Below the pieces are notes generated by a model. That model searched no databases. It saw nothing but the letters and a program-made list of their open reading frames with translations, and was not told where the DNA came from. Shown here one piece after another: positions 33,490 through 45,954 of a stretch of 64,000 bases of DNA. The DNA is from Tupaia tana. Taxonomy: Eukaryota; Chordata; Mammalia; Scandentia; Tupaiidae. The DNA lies in assembly GCA_026018925.1 (NCBI GenBank), contig JAKSZU010000025.1:28256696-28320695 (forward strand), given 5' to 3'. Both the position numbers and the translations under genes were made by a program. The first letter of the stretch is position 1. Each line of letters begins with the position of its first letter.

Positions 33490-33680
33490 TTTATTAATTC
33501 TTCTGACTCTCTTAGCTGCCCTGCAGTTGGGTCAGGTAAGCTCTCTGTCTCAACTTTTCCCTGGGCTAGGAGAGGTCAACCATCTGCCCAAAGGCAGCAG
33601 CAGGTAAGGGTGGAGCTCGGACCCAAAGCCCCTGTTCTTGTCCAGGCCCTCTTCCGCGTCGCTCACTGGAAACCAGCACA
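33490..33680 (-). repeat. MIR-like SINE fragment, antisense
   Basis: GAGAGGTCAACCATCTGCCC, AAAGGCAGCAGCAGGTAAGG and GTGGAGCTCGGACCCAAAGC match antisense MIR (AAGGTCACACAGCTAGTAAG..GGATTTGAACCCA). Confidence 0.7.
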
Positions 33681-35375
33681 CACCTGTTTAGTTGCCAACT
33701 GCCTTAAACTTTGCAGTGTTTCCTCTTGATTAACTCTCCATAAATATTCTTTTTTTATGTTTTAAATCTTACAAAGTTATGGAAACCTTAAATTCAAAAA
33801 GGTTTTTTTTTTAAACTTTATTTTTGTCTAAGTCACCTATTCTTCATGCTAACAGTGGATTATAAAATAGTCTGTAAATGCCAACCAACCCTGGGGGATC
33901 ACAGGCCCCTCCATACACAGAGAAAATACCTCCATAGGAATGTGAAAGCAAACCATTCTCTAGAGTGAGAATGTGTTTTGCTAGGAAGATTTTTTTCTAT
34001 TCAGGCTGAAAATAACAAAATACTGTAGACAAGATAAATCTTCAGGAAGTGGAAGTAAGGTTACCCAGTGACACTCCGCAGAAATGCCACAAACCCCACC
34101 AGTCACACACAGAAACAGAATTACTCATAAGGTGGACTTTTCAAACACCTTATTATCAGTTTTTCTAGACAGCAGCCTTTTGGCCACCACAAATGACCCG
34201 TCCCGGGGTGGAGTCCTGCTCTGACAAAACGCCTTTGCCTTCAGTGGCTCCGCACAATTGAGCAGGGAATGGTGAGTTGATCTCACACTCACTGGGACGG
34301 GAACTTGTGGCAAAATAGGCAGAGCTTGGAATCTGAGTCAGAGGGACTGGCTCGGATGATTAAAAACTGGGCTGCTTTAGCCTTGCTCAGGGTAAGTATT
34401 CTACACAAAGGAGCCTTCATACAGCAGAGCATGTGAAGGTTGAGAAAATAGATTTGATGGATAGAGTTAAACTCCTCTGGAAAAACAAATCCCCACTCTC
34501 TTGGGTCACAGCACCTAAAATGTTGATCTTCCAACTAGGATAAACTCACTTATAATCTGAGAGATAAAACCATTTAGCTCAGCAACTGCCCACAGAGATG
34601 CATTTGGTCATCAATGTTCGCTCAGAAGAAATGTCTTCTGTTTTGCTGCACGTAGAGGGTTTTCCCACAACTTTAAATGATCAACAATTTTGTGAATTTT
34701 CTTTGGCATGACTTGGAGGCTCTTTCCAAAGTTTTCTCCAGGTTTTATTGAGGTTAGACTTGCCTACTAACTAATGCCGTGGTTCTATTTACTGCAACAA
34801 GAACACATATTCTAAAAAGTGTAGGGTTGACTGTCAAGGAGCTTGGATTTAAGCACTAGTCTTGAAACTCGCTATCCTGACACTAGTCTGGTTTCTACAG
34901 CCAACCAGGTTTCTAAGAATGGATGCAAGAGCAGGCTCTTCTGTGTGTGGGCTAAGCTGAGCCAACCTGGGATGACTTCTAAGACTGTCACAGTGACACC
35001 ATTGTGACTGGAGTTAAGTCACAGAATGTACAGTGGCCTGCTTCTCATCTTGAAAGCTGGTATTCTGCCAGATGCAGCCCCCACCTGGACTTTCTCCATT
35101 CCTCCAACTTCATTCATCCCTCTCCCTAATGCATTACTCTCTGCGTGCATTTTCCTCCCCCTAAAATCATAAATTAGTGTTTAGACAAAACAAAACTATG
35201 TTGTATTCATCTTTGTCTAAATTCATTTCAGTAATGTGCACTTTCCTTTGCAAATAGTATTTGTATTCAAGGCTAATTAAAAAAATAAATGAATGACGTA
35301 TTGCTGTGACCTTGGGTAATTCTGTCTCTACTTTCATGTCTCAGTTTCCTCATATGTTTAAATAATGGTATAGGG
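33681..35375. other. No feature recognised
   Basis: Unique-looking, AT-leaning sequence without a supportable gene or repeat. Confidence 0.4.
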
Positions 35376-35379
35376 ACTA

Positions 35380-35615
35380 GAGAGGTGATACAGTGTGATG
35401 ATTAAGAGTGTGAAACTGAGAATCAAGAAGACGAGGTTCAAACACTACATCCTCAGTATGACCTTAAGCAAGTTATGTAATGCCTTTAAAGTTGAGTATT
35501 TTCTTCTATATAATGGAAGTAATAATACCTACCTAAGTTGTGATGATTAAATGCAACTGTGTGTACATAATGTGTAGCACAAAGCAGTTTCTCAATAAGT
35601 AGTTGAAGCAATATT
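35380..35615 (+). repeat. MIR SINE, near full length
   Basis: ACAGTGTGATGATTAAGAGT (tRNA-like start), GAGGTTCAAACACTACATCC, GTATGACCTTAAGCAAGTTA, AATGGAAGTAATAATACCTA and GATGATTAAATGCAACTGTG, through TGTAGCACAAAGCAG. Every MIR landmark is present in order. Confidence 0.92.
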
Positions 35616-36609
35616 ATCATTTTTTTGGCTCTTTTATTCTACTTTTTCTTTGAGAGGGCACTCCATTAATGAGTCTACAAGAGAAACATCACAAAGTGTC
35701 TCCGTTCTGCTCCTTGGGTCCCTATGCTCTGTCGTTTTCTGGTCTTGGTAAGAAGAATGAAGAGAGAAAGGATTTTACTGTGCTGTCCTTCAGCTTAACC
35801 TAAATGGAGGGGGGCGGGGGGGTAGAAGCCAGAGGAGAGAAGCGATTACAGCTAATAACTGCACCAGTTAGGAGAGGGAGGAGCAATTCATGATCCCATT
35901 ATAACAGAACAATATTACTATACAATCAACATTAATATGCAAAAATCATCACCCCACTGGCATTCGGATCAGAAATCCTGCCTTGGCCTACCTAGGGTAT
36001 GCTTATTTTTCTTCTTTTTGAGAGAACATACAGACACACGTGCAGCATATCCAAGCACCAACATGCGCACACGGTTGCTCAGACAGCTCATACCCCTTAA
36101 ATAAGAGTAGACGCCCGCAAATAAGAACAGAGCCAGTGCAGTAGCAGAGCCACAGAAAGTTAAAGGCGCTTCACAGTAAACGTCTGGCACTATGGTCTTT
36201 TAAAATTGAACATTGTGCATTGGAAATGTGGGGGCCACAGCATCGGAACATCTGAGTCCGTCTCCTAATGTGTTACTGTCACATGGGCTTTGGACTTTTC
36301 ATTTCACTATGTTTAATCAAATAGATGCGTATGTTGTCTGAAAATGCCTTTTTTGACTTTTAGCCTCCATCAGTAATTTTTCAGGTGTGCTGCATCCACA
36401 GTCTCCACGGTCTGCACAGCTCCTGTTGGTCTGTGACCCTCTTGGTAAGAAGCGTTTAGCGAAGGCTACCTATTCCTACATCTCGCTGTTTACAAGTGCA
36501 AACTGTGAAGTGCAAAGGCAAAACGGGATGACCATGGTGTTCTGGCAACACAGGAGAAGCTAACCAGCCTGTGGGTTCAAGAATAAGATAAAATGTTTGC
36601 GCAGAGAAT

Positions 36610-36795
36610 GGGCCAGCCGGTGGCATAGTGATTCAGGTGCTGGACTCTCACATGGCTGACCATGGTTCGAGTTCCAGATCTGGTGGTGACTTTCTCACTT
36701 TTCCTCTCTCTCTCTATTCACCTCTCTCTGGTGAGCACACATGTCCCATAGCAAATTAAATAATAATAATAATAAGTTAAATTAATAATTCTTTT
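36610..36795 (+). mobile_element. tRNA-derived SINE, short form
   Basis: GGCCAGCCGGTGGCATAGTG head, GGTTCGAGTTCC box B, then CT-rich sequence, GGTGAGCACACATGTCCCAT, AGCAAATTAAATAATAATAA tail. The middle domain is absent. Confidence 0.92.
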
Positions 36796-37109
36796 TTAAA
36801 AATATAAAAGTCAACTAGAGGAAGATCAACAAAAAAGGGTTTGTTTAAGCAAAGAGGCAGAAAAGAAGACTTTCATATGTGAAAGGAACTTTTATGCACT
36901 TCATACCAGGCATAAAAGTATTTAAGAAATTCTACTTGCAGAAAGATGAAGTAAATGTACCTCTTCCCCCTTCAAGTACAGCCGAAAGCTCTGGACGTCA
37001 TGCAAACAACATACACTAAAGATAGTAAAGGGCGAATAGAAGAGAATTGACCAACTAAGGATCTGAAGACCCAATAAACCATAAATTCCTAGAGTTTTTT
37101 ATTTTTTGA

Positions 37110-37630
37110 TTTTTTAAATCGTTATTTTTGTCTTACATATCCCTGACTTGAAGATAAAGAAATCAATAACCAGAACATGCCAGTGGGTACAGGCAACAAA
37201 ATTTAAAGTCCCAGCCACATTGAGCGTACTCCTGGAAGGAGTAAACATTCTCAGCACGTTCACAGGATACGAGACACACGCAAAACTCAATTTATTTCTT
37301 CATACTGACAAGGAAGACCAAACTTTAAAATAGAATACCACTTACAATCTCTAAAAGGAAATAAAATATTTAGGTATAAATCTAAAAACAAAAAATGTGT
37401 AGGATATTTGCCCCAAAAAATGTGCAAAATTTTGAGGAAGAAAAATAAAAAAATATATAAGTAAGTTCAGAAACATGCTATGCTTATGAACTGGAAAATT
37501 CAGTGTAGTAAATATCTCCATTCTCCCCAAATTGATGTAAGCACTTAAAGCAATTCCTAGGAAAATTCTGGCAATATTTTTCTGTAAACATAGATAAGAT
37601 TATTCCAAAACGCAATGCTCTTTTCCCCAA
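37110..37630 (+). repeat. L1 LINE ORF2 3' fragment
   Basis: AATACCACTTACAATCTCTA, GAAATAAAATATTTAGGTAT, TATCTCCATTCTCCCCAAAT and GCAATTCCTAGGAAAATTCT follow L1 ORF2 late coding order. Frames are broken; this is a dead, 5'-truncated copy. Confidence 0.8.
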
Positions 37631-37689
37631 CTTTTTCCAACGGGCACTTGTTCATCTTTAAACACAGTTACCACAGAAGGCCCTCCCTC

Positions 37690-37935
37690 TGAACAATGAA
37701 TGTAAGTGAGACCTTTTCTCCACTCTCACTGAATTTTAGAATGGCATCCTGTCGGTTTTATTTATAAAGCTGATTTTCTTATTTATGATTACGTCACTGT
37801 ATTCAACTCGTTTCTAGTTTGACTCTCTCATCAGGCTCTAAGAGCTACACGTAAGAAACACATCTGTCTCCTTCACTCAGGAATGCGCCCAGGGACACAG
37901 TGGATGTTCCAGGAAATACCTTTAGGGACCGTAAA
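37690..37935 (+). repeat. L2-like LINE 3' fragment
   Basis: TCTCATCAGGCTCTAAGAGC, GTCTCCTTCACTCAGGAATG and CACAGTGGATGTTCCAGGAA match L2 3' sequence, diverged. Confidence 0.55.
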
Positions 37936-38039
37936 TGACTGTCCCAGAAGGCCACGGGGGGCCTGTGAAACAGAGCTCTGGAAGTCTGCTTGTGAGGGAA
38001 GACCTCTGAGGTCTTCACCTTGGCTTGGTACCTGGCTCC

Positions 38040-38160
38040 CATTTAAGACTGCAGATCCGTTATCCAGAGGAAACCATTTAAGTCCCTGAGCCTCCGAAGG
38101 TTGTCATCGGAAGGGAACAAAACCGCGAACGTGAAGTGTACACAGCACGCATTCCATACG
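38040..38160 (+). repeat. MIR-like SINE 3' fragment
   Basis: CATTTAAGTCCCTGAGCCTC, CGAAGGTTGTCATCGG and CGTGAAGTGTACACAGCACG correspond to the MIR 3' half. Confidence 0.45.
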
Positions 38161-39011
38161 TGTCGGCTTCCTCCCTGAGACAGGCTGACTTCTTTTTGAC
38201 CCCCAATTACAACAGAATGAATATCTAAGCAAAACTCTTTAAATGCCTGTGTTCATTTGAAATTCACATAACAGTTTCATTTGAGAACATCTGTGGTTAT
38301 TTGCAAAACAGAATTATTAGCCCCAAAACAGAACTAAGAGGAATGATTTTCCCTAAATTACATGATACTTTGTAGGCATGAGGAAGACAAGAATTTTGAA
38401 GGACCCACTTCTCTCCCAATTGCACACATTTTTCCTTCAGCATGGCCGGTCTCGCTTTCTCATGTCTACTGAGGGAGAATGGTGACCCAGGTCGGGAAGG
38501 AGAGGACGCTGCCCAACGAAACCAAACCCCACCTGCTTCACGGGAAAAGAAGAAAATAGCTTAATGAGAGCAAAATATGTCTTTGAAGTGTCTTCGTAGC
38601 CTTTAGAGCTGATAACTCCTCATCAGCATTTCATTCCTGCTGGATGACTCTCTTCTGCAGAGAATAATAGCAGTCTTTGAAACAGACTGACAAAGGGTGT
38701 TTATGAACCGTTCCTGACCCGTTCCACAGAAGGAAACCCTGCTCCATGGGCTTGGGGTGCACGTCTTCCCTGCTTGTTTGCTGCCACCCGCTAGGACTTG
38801 GGGACACACCAGTCCTTTGGTAGGTGACTCGCAAAGAGTGGTGGGAAGAATAACCCGGTGAGTTACACGTAAGCCAGGTCGCTGACGGAGACTGTCAACT
38901 CAGCAGAGACCCCGGATATCAGAGTAGGGAGAGGCCACAGAGACCTTCTGTTCCAACCTCTTGTTAAACATGCTGTAACGGGAATCCTGTTAATCATGCT
39001 CATAACATTAA

Positions 39012-39110
39012 TCACCCTCGGGTGGGGGCTTTTCACTTTTCCTCTCACTGTCTCTGTCTCTCTGTCTGGGGAGTGTACACACCCTGAGGCAAAAACCTCT
39101 AAAATTGTTT
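39012..39110 (+). mobile_element. tRNA-derived SINE, 5'-truncated at the hairpin
   Basis: Only the 3' part is present: a diverged hairpin (ACCCTCGGGTGGGGG), CTTTTCACTTTTCCTCTCAC, the CT tract, GTGTACACACCCTGAGGCAA and AAACCTCTAAAATTG. The tRNA head and middle domain are missing. The truncation point is close to that of the copy at 59631. Confidence 0.8.
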
Positions 39111-40450
39111 ATTAAATTAAGGAAATCTATTTCTGTCATTTGTTTTCTACCATTTTGCTGGCATTTGTTCAATTCTTTTTCGGCACCTATCAAGATGGTA
39201 GATTTTATTCCATGTTGAATTATCCTCACGTTTTTGAAACCAAAGTTATTACATTATGATGCAATTCTAATGAATTTGTGTATTTGCTTACCTCGTTTTT
39301 TAATATTCGCATCTGTGTTCGTAAGTGAAGTTGGCTGTAAACTTCACTGCTTGTAATTTTTTATTGTTTTCTGTGTTTTGGTAGTAATGTATATAAGAAA
39401 GAATCTTGTCCTTGATAGTTTGAGTAATTCTTCTGTAAAACTACCTGGGATCAGAGGGTCACAGTCTCCTTGAGAATGCGTTTCAGTTCCATGAATGGTT
39501 ATTGCTCTAGTCTAGTTTTCCTTATTTTTGTCGTATAGCATTTGAGGGGATCTTACTTTTTATACCATTGTTTTCAGATTTACTCAAGGGTTATTTCACA
39601 ATATGTCCATGGCTCTCTAACCTGTAAATCTGCGTATTTATCTCCAGCGTTCTCACTCTGTATGTTATTTACTGAAACATCCTGTCTTTTTCTTTTAAGT
39701 CCTGCCATAGGCTCGTTTACTTTATCCGGCTTCTGAAAAGCCAAGCCTCCTGTGGAGTTCTGACTGCTCTGGCTTCCCTGGCGCAGCCTTGTCGTATTCA
39801 GCGTCACCGTAGCCTTTATCCTTTCCTTCCTTTGTGTTTCCTAGGATTTGCTATTGCTTTTACTTCACTTCTGAACTTGTACACTTAGCTAATTTAGTAG
39901 CTAGATGAAAACTACTTTCCAATAATTCTCTTTCTCTGATAAGTGTTTCAAATCCATGACTTTTTTTCTAATCTGGCTTCCACGGGTATTTTCACTGCCA
40001 TTTAGCCTAAATATTTTATAACGCCTCTTTCTGTTTTCTCCATTTACTATTTAAGTAGTAACCTTTTAGTAATTTTAGGCATGCAGGCCTTTCTTTTCCT
40101 TATTAATCTCTAATATTCTTCAACTCTGACCACGTTTCATGTCATGAAAATATGGATTTTTGGACTTTATTAAGGCTGTTTTGTTTAGTAAACTTTCTGA
40201 CTTTGATATACTTGGTAACAATCATAAGCAACTGTCTTAATGGATATAAGTCCAAAGTCTGTGTTTATCAACAAGTTGAAAATCTTTTTGCTACACAGAA
40301 AGACTGACTCTGCCATTACACGTTGGTATCTGGCTTTTCCCCACTGGAGTGAGGATAAGCTCTGACCGTCTTCCGTGACTTCAGAAGTCACCGCTTTGGC
40401 TGAGGTGCCGTTTCCTTCTAGGGGCTTCTATCAGCACGCAGACTTTTATC
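39111..40450 (-). repeat. L1 LINE ORF2 fragment, antisense, old
   Basis: On the plus strand TTATTCCATGTTGAATTATC, CATCTGTGTTCGTAAGTGAA, GGCTGTAAACTTCACTGCTT and AAACTACCTGGGATCAGAGG match antisense L1 reverse-transcriptase coding order. Similarity fades after about 39850, so the right limit is uncertain. Non-functional. Confidence 0.6.
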
Positions 40451-41179
40451 CACCTGAGAATTCACCTCCTCTTCATCATTTCTTCTGCTATTTTCTCGCC
40501 TCCATTTACTCTGTCCTCTCCTTCCGGAAGCCCTTTAACTAGCTGTTGGCATTGCTGTCACACTCCTGACTTGCTCACGATCTTCTGTTCCCATTTATTT
40601 CTCGTCTCCTCGTGCCTTCCAGGAGCTCCCACCCGGATGTCCTGTGCTCAGCTCTTCTTTAGCTGGGTTACATCTGCGTTCCCACACGCTCATCCAGCCG
40701 TCCCGCTTACAAGCATGTCTTTGTACCTAGAATCTCCAGTGCTTTATTCATAACTACCTGTTCCTGCGTCGTGGTACCAATGCGCTTCTTTTATCTCTGC
40801 GACCGCACAGACTGTGTTTGTTATTTTACGGTCTTGCTCTGTGTGCTCCGTTAATCCTGTATCCCCTTCTACAATGTTCTGTGCAAGCCCTGTCTTCTTA
40901 GAGCTTCCTCCCCAGATGTCTCCTGGTTTCCTCATCACACTCTTCTTCTTCTTCTAGACCAAAGTATGATCTGTCCAGTAAGATCTCCCTGAGAGTGGGG
41001 AGTGAGATTCTAAAACCTAGACTGAACCTCACAGTGCAATCTTGTTAAATGTTTACTTTTAGAATTTCTTTCACTTACTTTTCTTTTTTACATTCAATCA
41101 CTGTATGTCTTAATAGCATGTACAATGAGGTTTCCCAGCGTGAATAAATTGCATATTAGACCAGTTTATTACATCTTTA

Positions 41180-41433
41180 AGTACTTTGCTAGAGAGCACA
41201 TGAGCTCTCAGAGAGAGATAGAGAGAGAGGCAAAGTGAAAAATCATACTTCTCCCCTGGGGAGAGGGAGTGCCATGCTGTAATCCCTTCTCCTGCATTCT
41301 CCCCTCAGGATTTTGGGCACAAACACATGCACAAGCACCTAGCATAGTTCTCAAGCCACTGGGTTCAGGATTAGAACCATGCCGTCCACCATGTGGGATC
41401 CAGTGCCTTAACCACCAAGCCACCTATTAGCCC
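41180..41433 (-). mobile_element. tRNA-derived SINE, long form, antisense
   Basis: GAGAGCACATGAGCTCTCAG, GGCAAAGTGAAAAATCATAC, TCCCCTGGGGAGAGGGAGTG (hairpin), AATCCCTTCTCCTGCATTCT, then head sequence GTGCCTTAACCACCAAGCCA. It is diverged, with most CpGs lost. Confidence 0.88.
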
Positions 41434-43035
41434 ACGATTCCTGGCTTTCTAACAGATCAACCATCTAATAATTTCCAAATACCTTTCTTTCACACACATG
41501 GTGAAGTCTTAGTGCCTATTTCTAGGAACAGAGGATTAATTTATAAATACCATCTGTGGTTGACCTAGTTTAGTTTTTGCTTCAAAACACCCAGAAAATA
41601 GGTAAAAACTAGAAGGACCTGCCTAAAGATCTTAGGTAATGAATAAACTAATTTCTTATTTTTATCACTTCTATTGATATTTTCAGCTCTGAGATTCACT
41701 CTAAATGGTAATGCTCTATTAATGATAACAGAAAACACTAGAATGTAGTAAAAATGATTAATTTGATTTAATTGTAAGAAGTCCACCTTACATATAAAAT
41801 CTATCTACATACCTTCCTAAATATTTCCTGGGGCCATATCCACATTTGAGGAGAAAATAGGAAAACATTTTTTTCTTAATCAACAATGGAAGATGCTCTA
41901 AAGTTTTATCTAATAGGAAAAAAAAATAAAACCAGAAGCCTAGAACTGTATTAGCTGAAACAAAAGGTATAGGCTGTAATAACCTATGAACATTAGTTAC
42001 CTGCCACTACACAATTTTCATAGAAAAAGGAAATGGAAGGGTAGTTCTGCAATTACGAACATCAGACATCTGACTAGGGTACCTACATTGCTCAATTTCC
42101 TGCCAGTAAAGCAATAGTACACTTGATACCTGTGTGCTCCGTATTAACAGTAAAATAGCCACTTGAAAAAGGAACAAATTTTGGGGGGCAGTCATAGCCT
42201 AATGGTTGAGGGCAGTGGTATTCTGAGTGAGATGAAGCTTTATCGTGAATATTTGGAAGCTACGTGGTATCGGACGAGCAACTCCAGGCTCTTGTATTTT
42301 TTATTTTCCTCTGCTAGAAAGTGTATGTTAAATATACAGCTAATTTTTACTGCTAATAAACACTATTTACTATCTCGTGTGAACATCAGGTGGGACATAT
42401 AGGTTGTTCTGTGTGTTTTCTTTATGTGTGTGTGTTTGTTTTAGTATAGCGGTTATCAGCAAAGATTATTAAGGGTTCAAGTAGCACAAAAAGACATTTT
42501 TCTTTCCTTTAAGCATTGAGTAGGCACTTTAACTCAGAGTCAGTGGACAGAATGCAATTCAAAATCAATCTTGAGCGCTGACCAGAGATGCCACGGGGCC
42601 AGAGGGAACACATGCCGGGAGGCACAGCATGGCTGGGAAGCAAACTCTCAGTCAGTAGTTTTGGAAAGACCAGAAGGCATGAGGCAGGAAGCATCCCGCT
42701 CTCCCGCATTCCCAGCATCGTAGACCTGCCTAGGGAGAGAAGGGACGCTCTACCTTCTTGGCCAGGAAAAGTTGGTTATGTCTGGTTGGGGTTTAGGCTG
42801 AGCCTAAATGCACCTCTGCACAAAAGACTGAGCACTGGGATGTGTCCCGGTAAGACTTGTCATCCTTCCGTGCAGTTCTGAAATAGCCTTGAAGCAGCAC
42901 CATTTGCAAAGTCCATTTCTTAAAGTAATTCCAATTTTTCCAAAACAAGACTTAGTTTACTTTCTCTTCCATTTTCCTTCTCTCTTCTCTCATGTGCACT
43001 AAAGAAATGAGCACAGAAAGAAAAAAGATTAAAAG
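41434..43035. other. No feature recognised
   Basis: Unique-looking sequence. GGGCAGTCATAGCCTAATGG at 42186 resembles a SINE box A start, but nothing behind it matches, so it is not called. Confidence 0.4.
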
Positions 43036-43042
43036 AAGAAAA

Positions 43043-43278
43043 GGGACCAACTGGTGCCCTGGTAGGAGAGTGGCTGGCTCCCACATGGCCAACTATGTGG
43101 TTCCAGTCCTGGATCCAGTGGCCTGAAAGACTCACCAGATGTGTGTGCACAAGTCACCAAAATCCTGAGAGGATGGCGAAGAAGAAGGGATTGCGGCAAG
43201 ACCAACCCTCCTGGGAAATGCTTTTTTACTTTCTTGAGAGAGAGAGCACACAATTCTTATTGCCAATTTATAAAAAAA
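43043..43278 (+). mobile_element. tRNA-derived SINE, long form, diverged
   Basis: GGGACCAACTGGTGCCCTGG head, CCCACATGGCCAACTATGTG, AAAATCCTGAGAGGATGGCG, AGAAGGGATTGCGGCAAGAC, then a short tail region with TTTCTTGAGAGAGAGAGCAC. The CT tract is atypically short. Confidence 0.82.
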
Positions 43279-43364
43279 GGGGAGGGAAGTAGAATAGAAA
43301 CGAAGGAGGAGGGATGGAAAGAGAGAGGGAGTTGAATAAAGCTGTTAAACTGTGTCATCCACCA

Positions 43365-43515
43365 TGCTTAATATTTTCACATAAGTAATTTCATCTCATT
43401 CATGTTAAGTGGATATTATTTCCTCTGTTATAGAAGAGAAAAAAGAAGAAAAAAAGGGACCGAGAGAGACTGAATGAATTACCCAGTGTTACAATGAGAA
43501 TAAGCGCTTCCGTAG
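43365..43515 (-). repeat. MIR-like SINE fragment, antisense
   Basis: AATTTCATCTCATTCATGTT, GGATATTATTTCCTCTGTTA and GAATGAATTACCCAGTGTTA match antisense MIR 3' half and core. Confidence 0.65.
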
Positions 43516-44255
43516 ATGTTGCTGTCAGTGTTCTTCAGAAGGTAGCTATGTTCTGAATTGTTCTAATTGTGTATGTTGTTCTGTGGGCTTTATTTTAGGA
43601 AATTATCATCTGTAATGAGATTATGCATTTTTCAAAAGTCTTTATTAAATTCCAAGAAGAAAATGTGCTAAAATTACACAGACTGATATATACAATTAGC
43701 TAATTTTTAAGGGGAAAATATTTATAGAACGGCACCATAATGAATGTGTTATGAGCAGTAACTTAATATTAACCAATTTACAATGCATAATACTTCTCAT
43801 TTTTTTTTCTATCTCTAGGTTAAAAACCATTATGAGTCTTCTCCAGCACATTTTATCAGATGTTTACTACAAAATGTAAGCTGCTTAAAGGTGTCTCTTG
43901 TGGCTAAAATAAGACAACAGAACAAAGATAAAACACAAACCCTGTTACTGCATAAAAATTTGTTCCAATAAACACCCATAAGGACATTTTTAGTAATTTT
44001 CCCATGTTGTATTGTCAATGAAACTTGAGGAATAAAGGAATTTTTTCCTCTTATAACATAGGGGAAAGAAGATGATTTCATTGAAAAAAGTGGCTTCTGA
44101 GTTGGAATTTTATTTATAATTTGGCAATTGCCAAAGTCTTGACAAAGTGAGAAGAGAAAAAAACTACCCTAGAACAAAAGAATAGCCAAGACTCGTCCCC
44201 TTGCTGACCTAGAAGGAGAAAAAGGTGGGAGGATAGAATCCCTGCTTCTTGGCTT
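43516..44255. other. No feature recognised
   Basis: AT-rich unique-looking DNA without a supportable gene or repeat. Confidence 0.4.
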
Positions 44256-44270
44256 CAAAGGGACTTTCTG

Positions 44271-44520
44271 GGGACCAGCAGCTGACGTAATGGCTATGTC
44301 ACTGTACTCCCACGTAGTCGACCACGATTCAAGTCCCAGACCCGGTGGCTTAAACTCACGCCAGGCGTGTGTGTGTGTGCCCAAGATCCTGAGAGGAGAA
44401 TGGAGGAGAAGGGATTGTGGCATGGCCATCCCCCCTGGGGGGTGATTTCTTGCTTTCTGTCTCTGTCTCTGTCTCTGTTTCTCTGGCGAGCACATGCGCC
44501 CTATAGCAAAAACCTCTCCA
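44271..44520 (+). mobile_element. tRNA-derived SINE, long form
   Basis: Full-length copy: GGGACCAGCAGCTGACGTAA head, hairpin CCCCCCTGGGGGG, CT tract TCTGTCTCTGTCTCTGTTTC and CCTATAGCAAAAACCTCT. Flanking duplication is AGGGACTTTCTG at 44259-44270 and AAGGACTTTCTG at 44780-44791. The tail between 44521 and 44779 has expanded into a compound microsatellite, so the insertion spans 44271-44779. Confidence 0.95.
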
Positions 44521-44523
44521 AAA

Positions 44524-44579
<56 letters not shown>

Positions 44580-44779
44580 GAAAGAAAAAGGAAGGAAGGA
44601 AGGAAGGAAGGAAGGAAGGAAGGAAGGAAGGAAAAAAGAAAAGAAAAGAAAAGAAAAGAAAAGAAAAGAAAAGAAAAAGAAAAGAAAAGAAAAGAAAAGG
44701 AAAAGAAAAGGGAAGGGAAGGGAAGGGAAGGGAAGGGAAGGGAAGGGAAGGGAAGGGAAGGGAAGGGAAGGGAAGGGGG
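44521..44779. repeat. Compound purine microsatellite inside a SINE tail
   Basis: Four successive pure-purine blocks: (AAAG)n to about 44585, (GGAA)n about 44590-44632, (AAAAG)n about 44633-44700, (GGGAA)n about 44705-44777. It is strand-pure (G and A only) for about 260 bases and lies inside the SINE's target duplication, so it grew from the A tail. Long Lys/Arg/Glu or Ser/Phe/Pro frames through it are artefacts. Confidence 0.97.
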
Positions 44780-45104
44780 AAGGACTTTCTGTTATCTAGG
44801 GCCAAGGGACCCTGTATTTCAGCTCCCAGGATGTGGGTCTCTGCCGTGAAGGACAGTGGCTCGCTAATAGGAGATGTGAGCATTGAAAAGACAACCCTTG
44901 TAGTTCATTCAGGACAGTTTCTTTCATATATGAAGGGTCTTAAAAATTCATGGAAAATGTATTATGTAAAAACTATGCATACACTTCAAATTTTAAAAAA
45001 ATAATAAAAATAAAGTAATCCTTAAATTCCATTTTCCCATGAACAGTGTGGAGTCATAATAAGCATTCGATAGATGGTTGTTGGTTGGTCCACATAGCAA
45101 AGTA

Positions 45105-45335
45105 GTGACACAATGGGGGTCTAGAGTCAGACAACTACAGTTCAAATCCTGGTCCCAGCTAGGTTTGCTAGATGTGTAATCCTGGAAATTTGTAGCTAAA
45201 CTCTCTTAAAACTTTCCGAAATTCTTTGCCTCAATATCTTCATCTTTGAAGGAGGATATTATTAACAAGTATTGCATAGGATTTAATAAGTTCATATCTG
45301 TAAAGTGCTTTAGGACAGTTTTTGGACTAGACCCC
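45105..45335 (+). repeat. MIR SINE, near full length
   Basis: GGGGTCTAGAGTCAGACAAC, AGTTCAAATCCTGGTCCCAG, GTTTGCTAGATGTGTAATCC, TCAATATCTTCATCTTTGAA, AGGAGGATATTATTAACAAG and GTAAAGTGCTTTAGGACAG are in MIR order. Confidence 0.9.
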
Positions 45336-45721
45336 CCGTTGAAGCATCCACCTGCTCTCACAGGAAGTCCGCCCCATCCCGATGACTCCAACTTCCGGCG
45401 CACTCGATGCCGCTTCTCCCGCGTAAACTCCCTTAGGGAAAATGCATAAACCCGGAGCAAATGCAAACATCTCTGAAGTACAGGTTTCCGACCGCCCTAA
45501 GTTTTCTTTCCCCTGCTCCAAAGAGCAGATTAAATTTCGGAGATGCTCTGCCTGCCTCCCCTCCTTCTCAGCCCGTCTCCATGTGATGGTTGTCACATAG
45601 TTTCCTTCCAAATGACGGCGGACTTCGCTTCCTGGACTCACGCCTGAAACAAGGCTGAAGACGTCAATCCGCATGCTACCTTCCCTAGTTTTAGCATTCC
45701 CCTTTCTATGTCAATTAGAAG

Positions 45722-45724
<3 letters not shown>

Positions 45725-45758
<34 letters not shown>
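45725..45758. repeat. (GT)17 microsatellite
   Basis: Seventeen perfect GT dinucleotides. Long and pure enough to be polymorphic. Confidence 0.97.
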
Positions 45759-45760
<2 letters not shown>

Positions 45761-45954
45761 AGACAGAGAGGTACGAATGCAATGGAATGAAATATTTTGA
45801 TACTGCCATTGCTCAAAGTAATCATTGGGTTCTTTGTGTCCCTGACCCTGAGCAATACAATCTGGTTGTCAACAGAAGGATTTCTGCCATGTTATTTTTA
45901 CCTATGGAGACTGACTTCCCATATGAGGGAGTTCCTTGGATGAAAAGCTTTACT

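Noticed and set aside
42186..42260. SINE starting at GGGCAGTCATAGCCTAATGG
   Set aside because: Only the box-A-like start matches; no box B, middle domain or CT tract follows.
44356..44883. Frames rich in Lys/Arg/Glu (plus strand) or Ser/Phe/Leu/Pro (minus strand)
   Set aside because: They run through the purine microsatellite and the SINE at 44271-44779 and have no other content.
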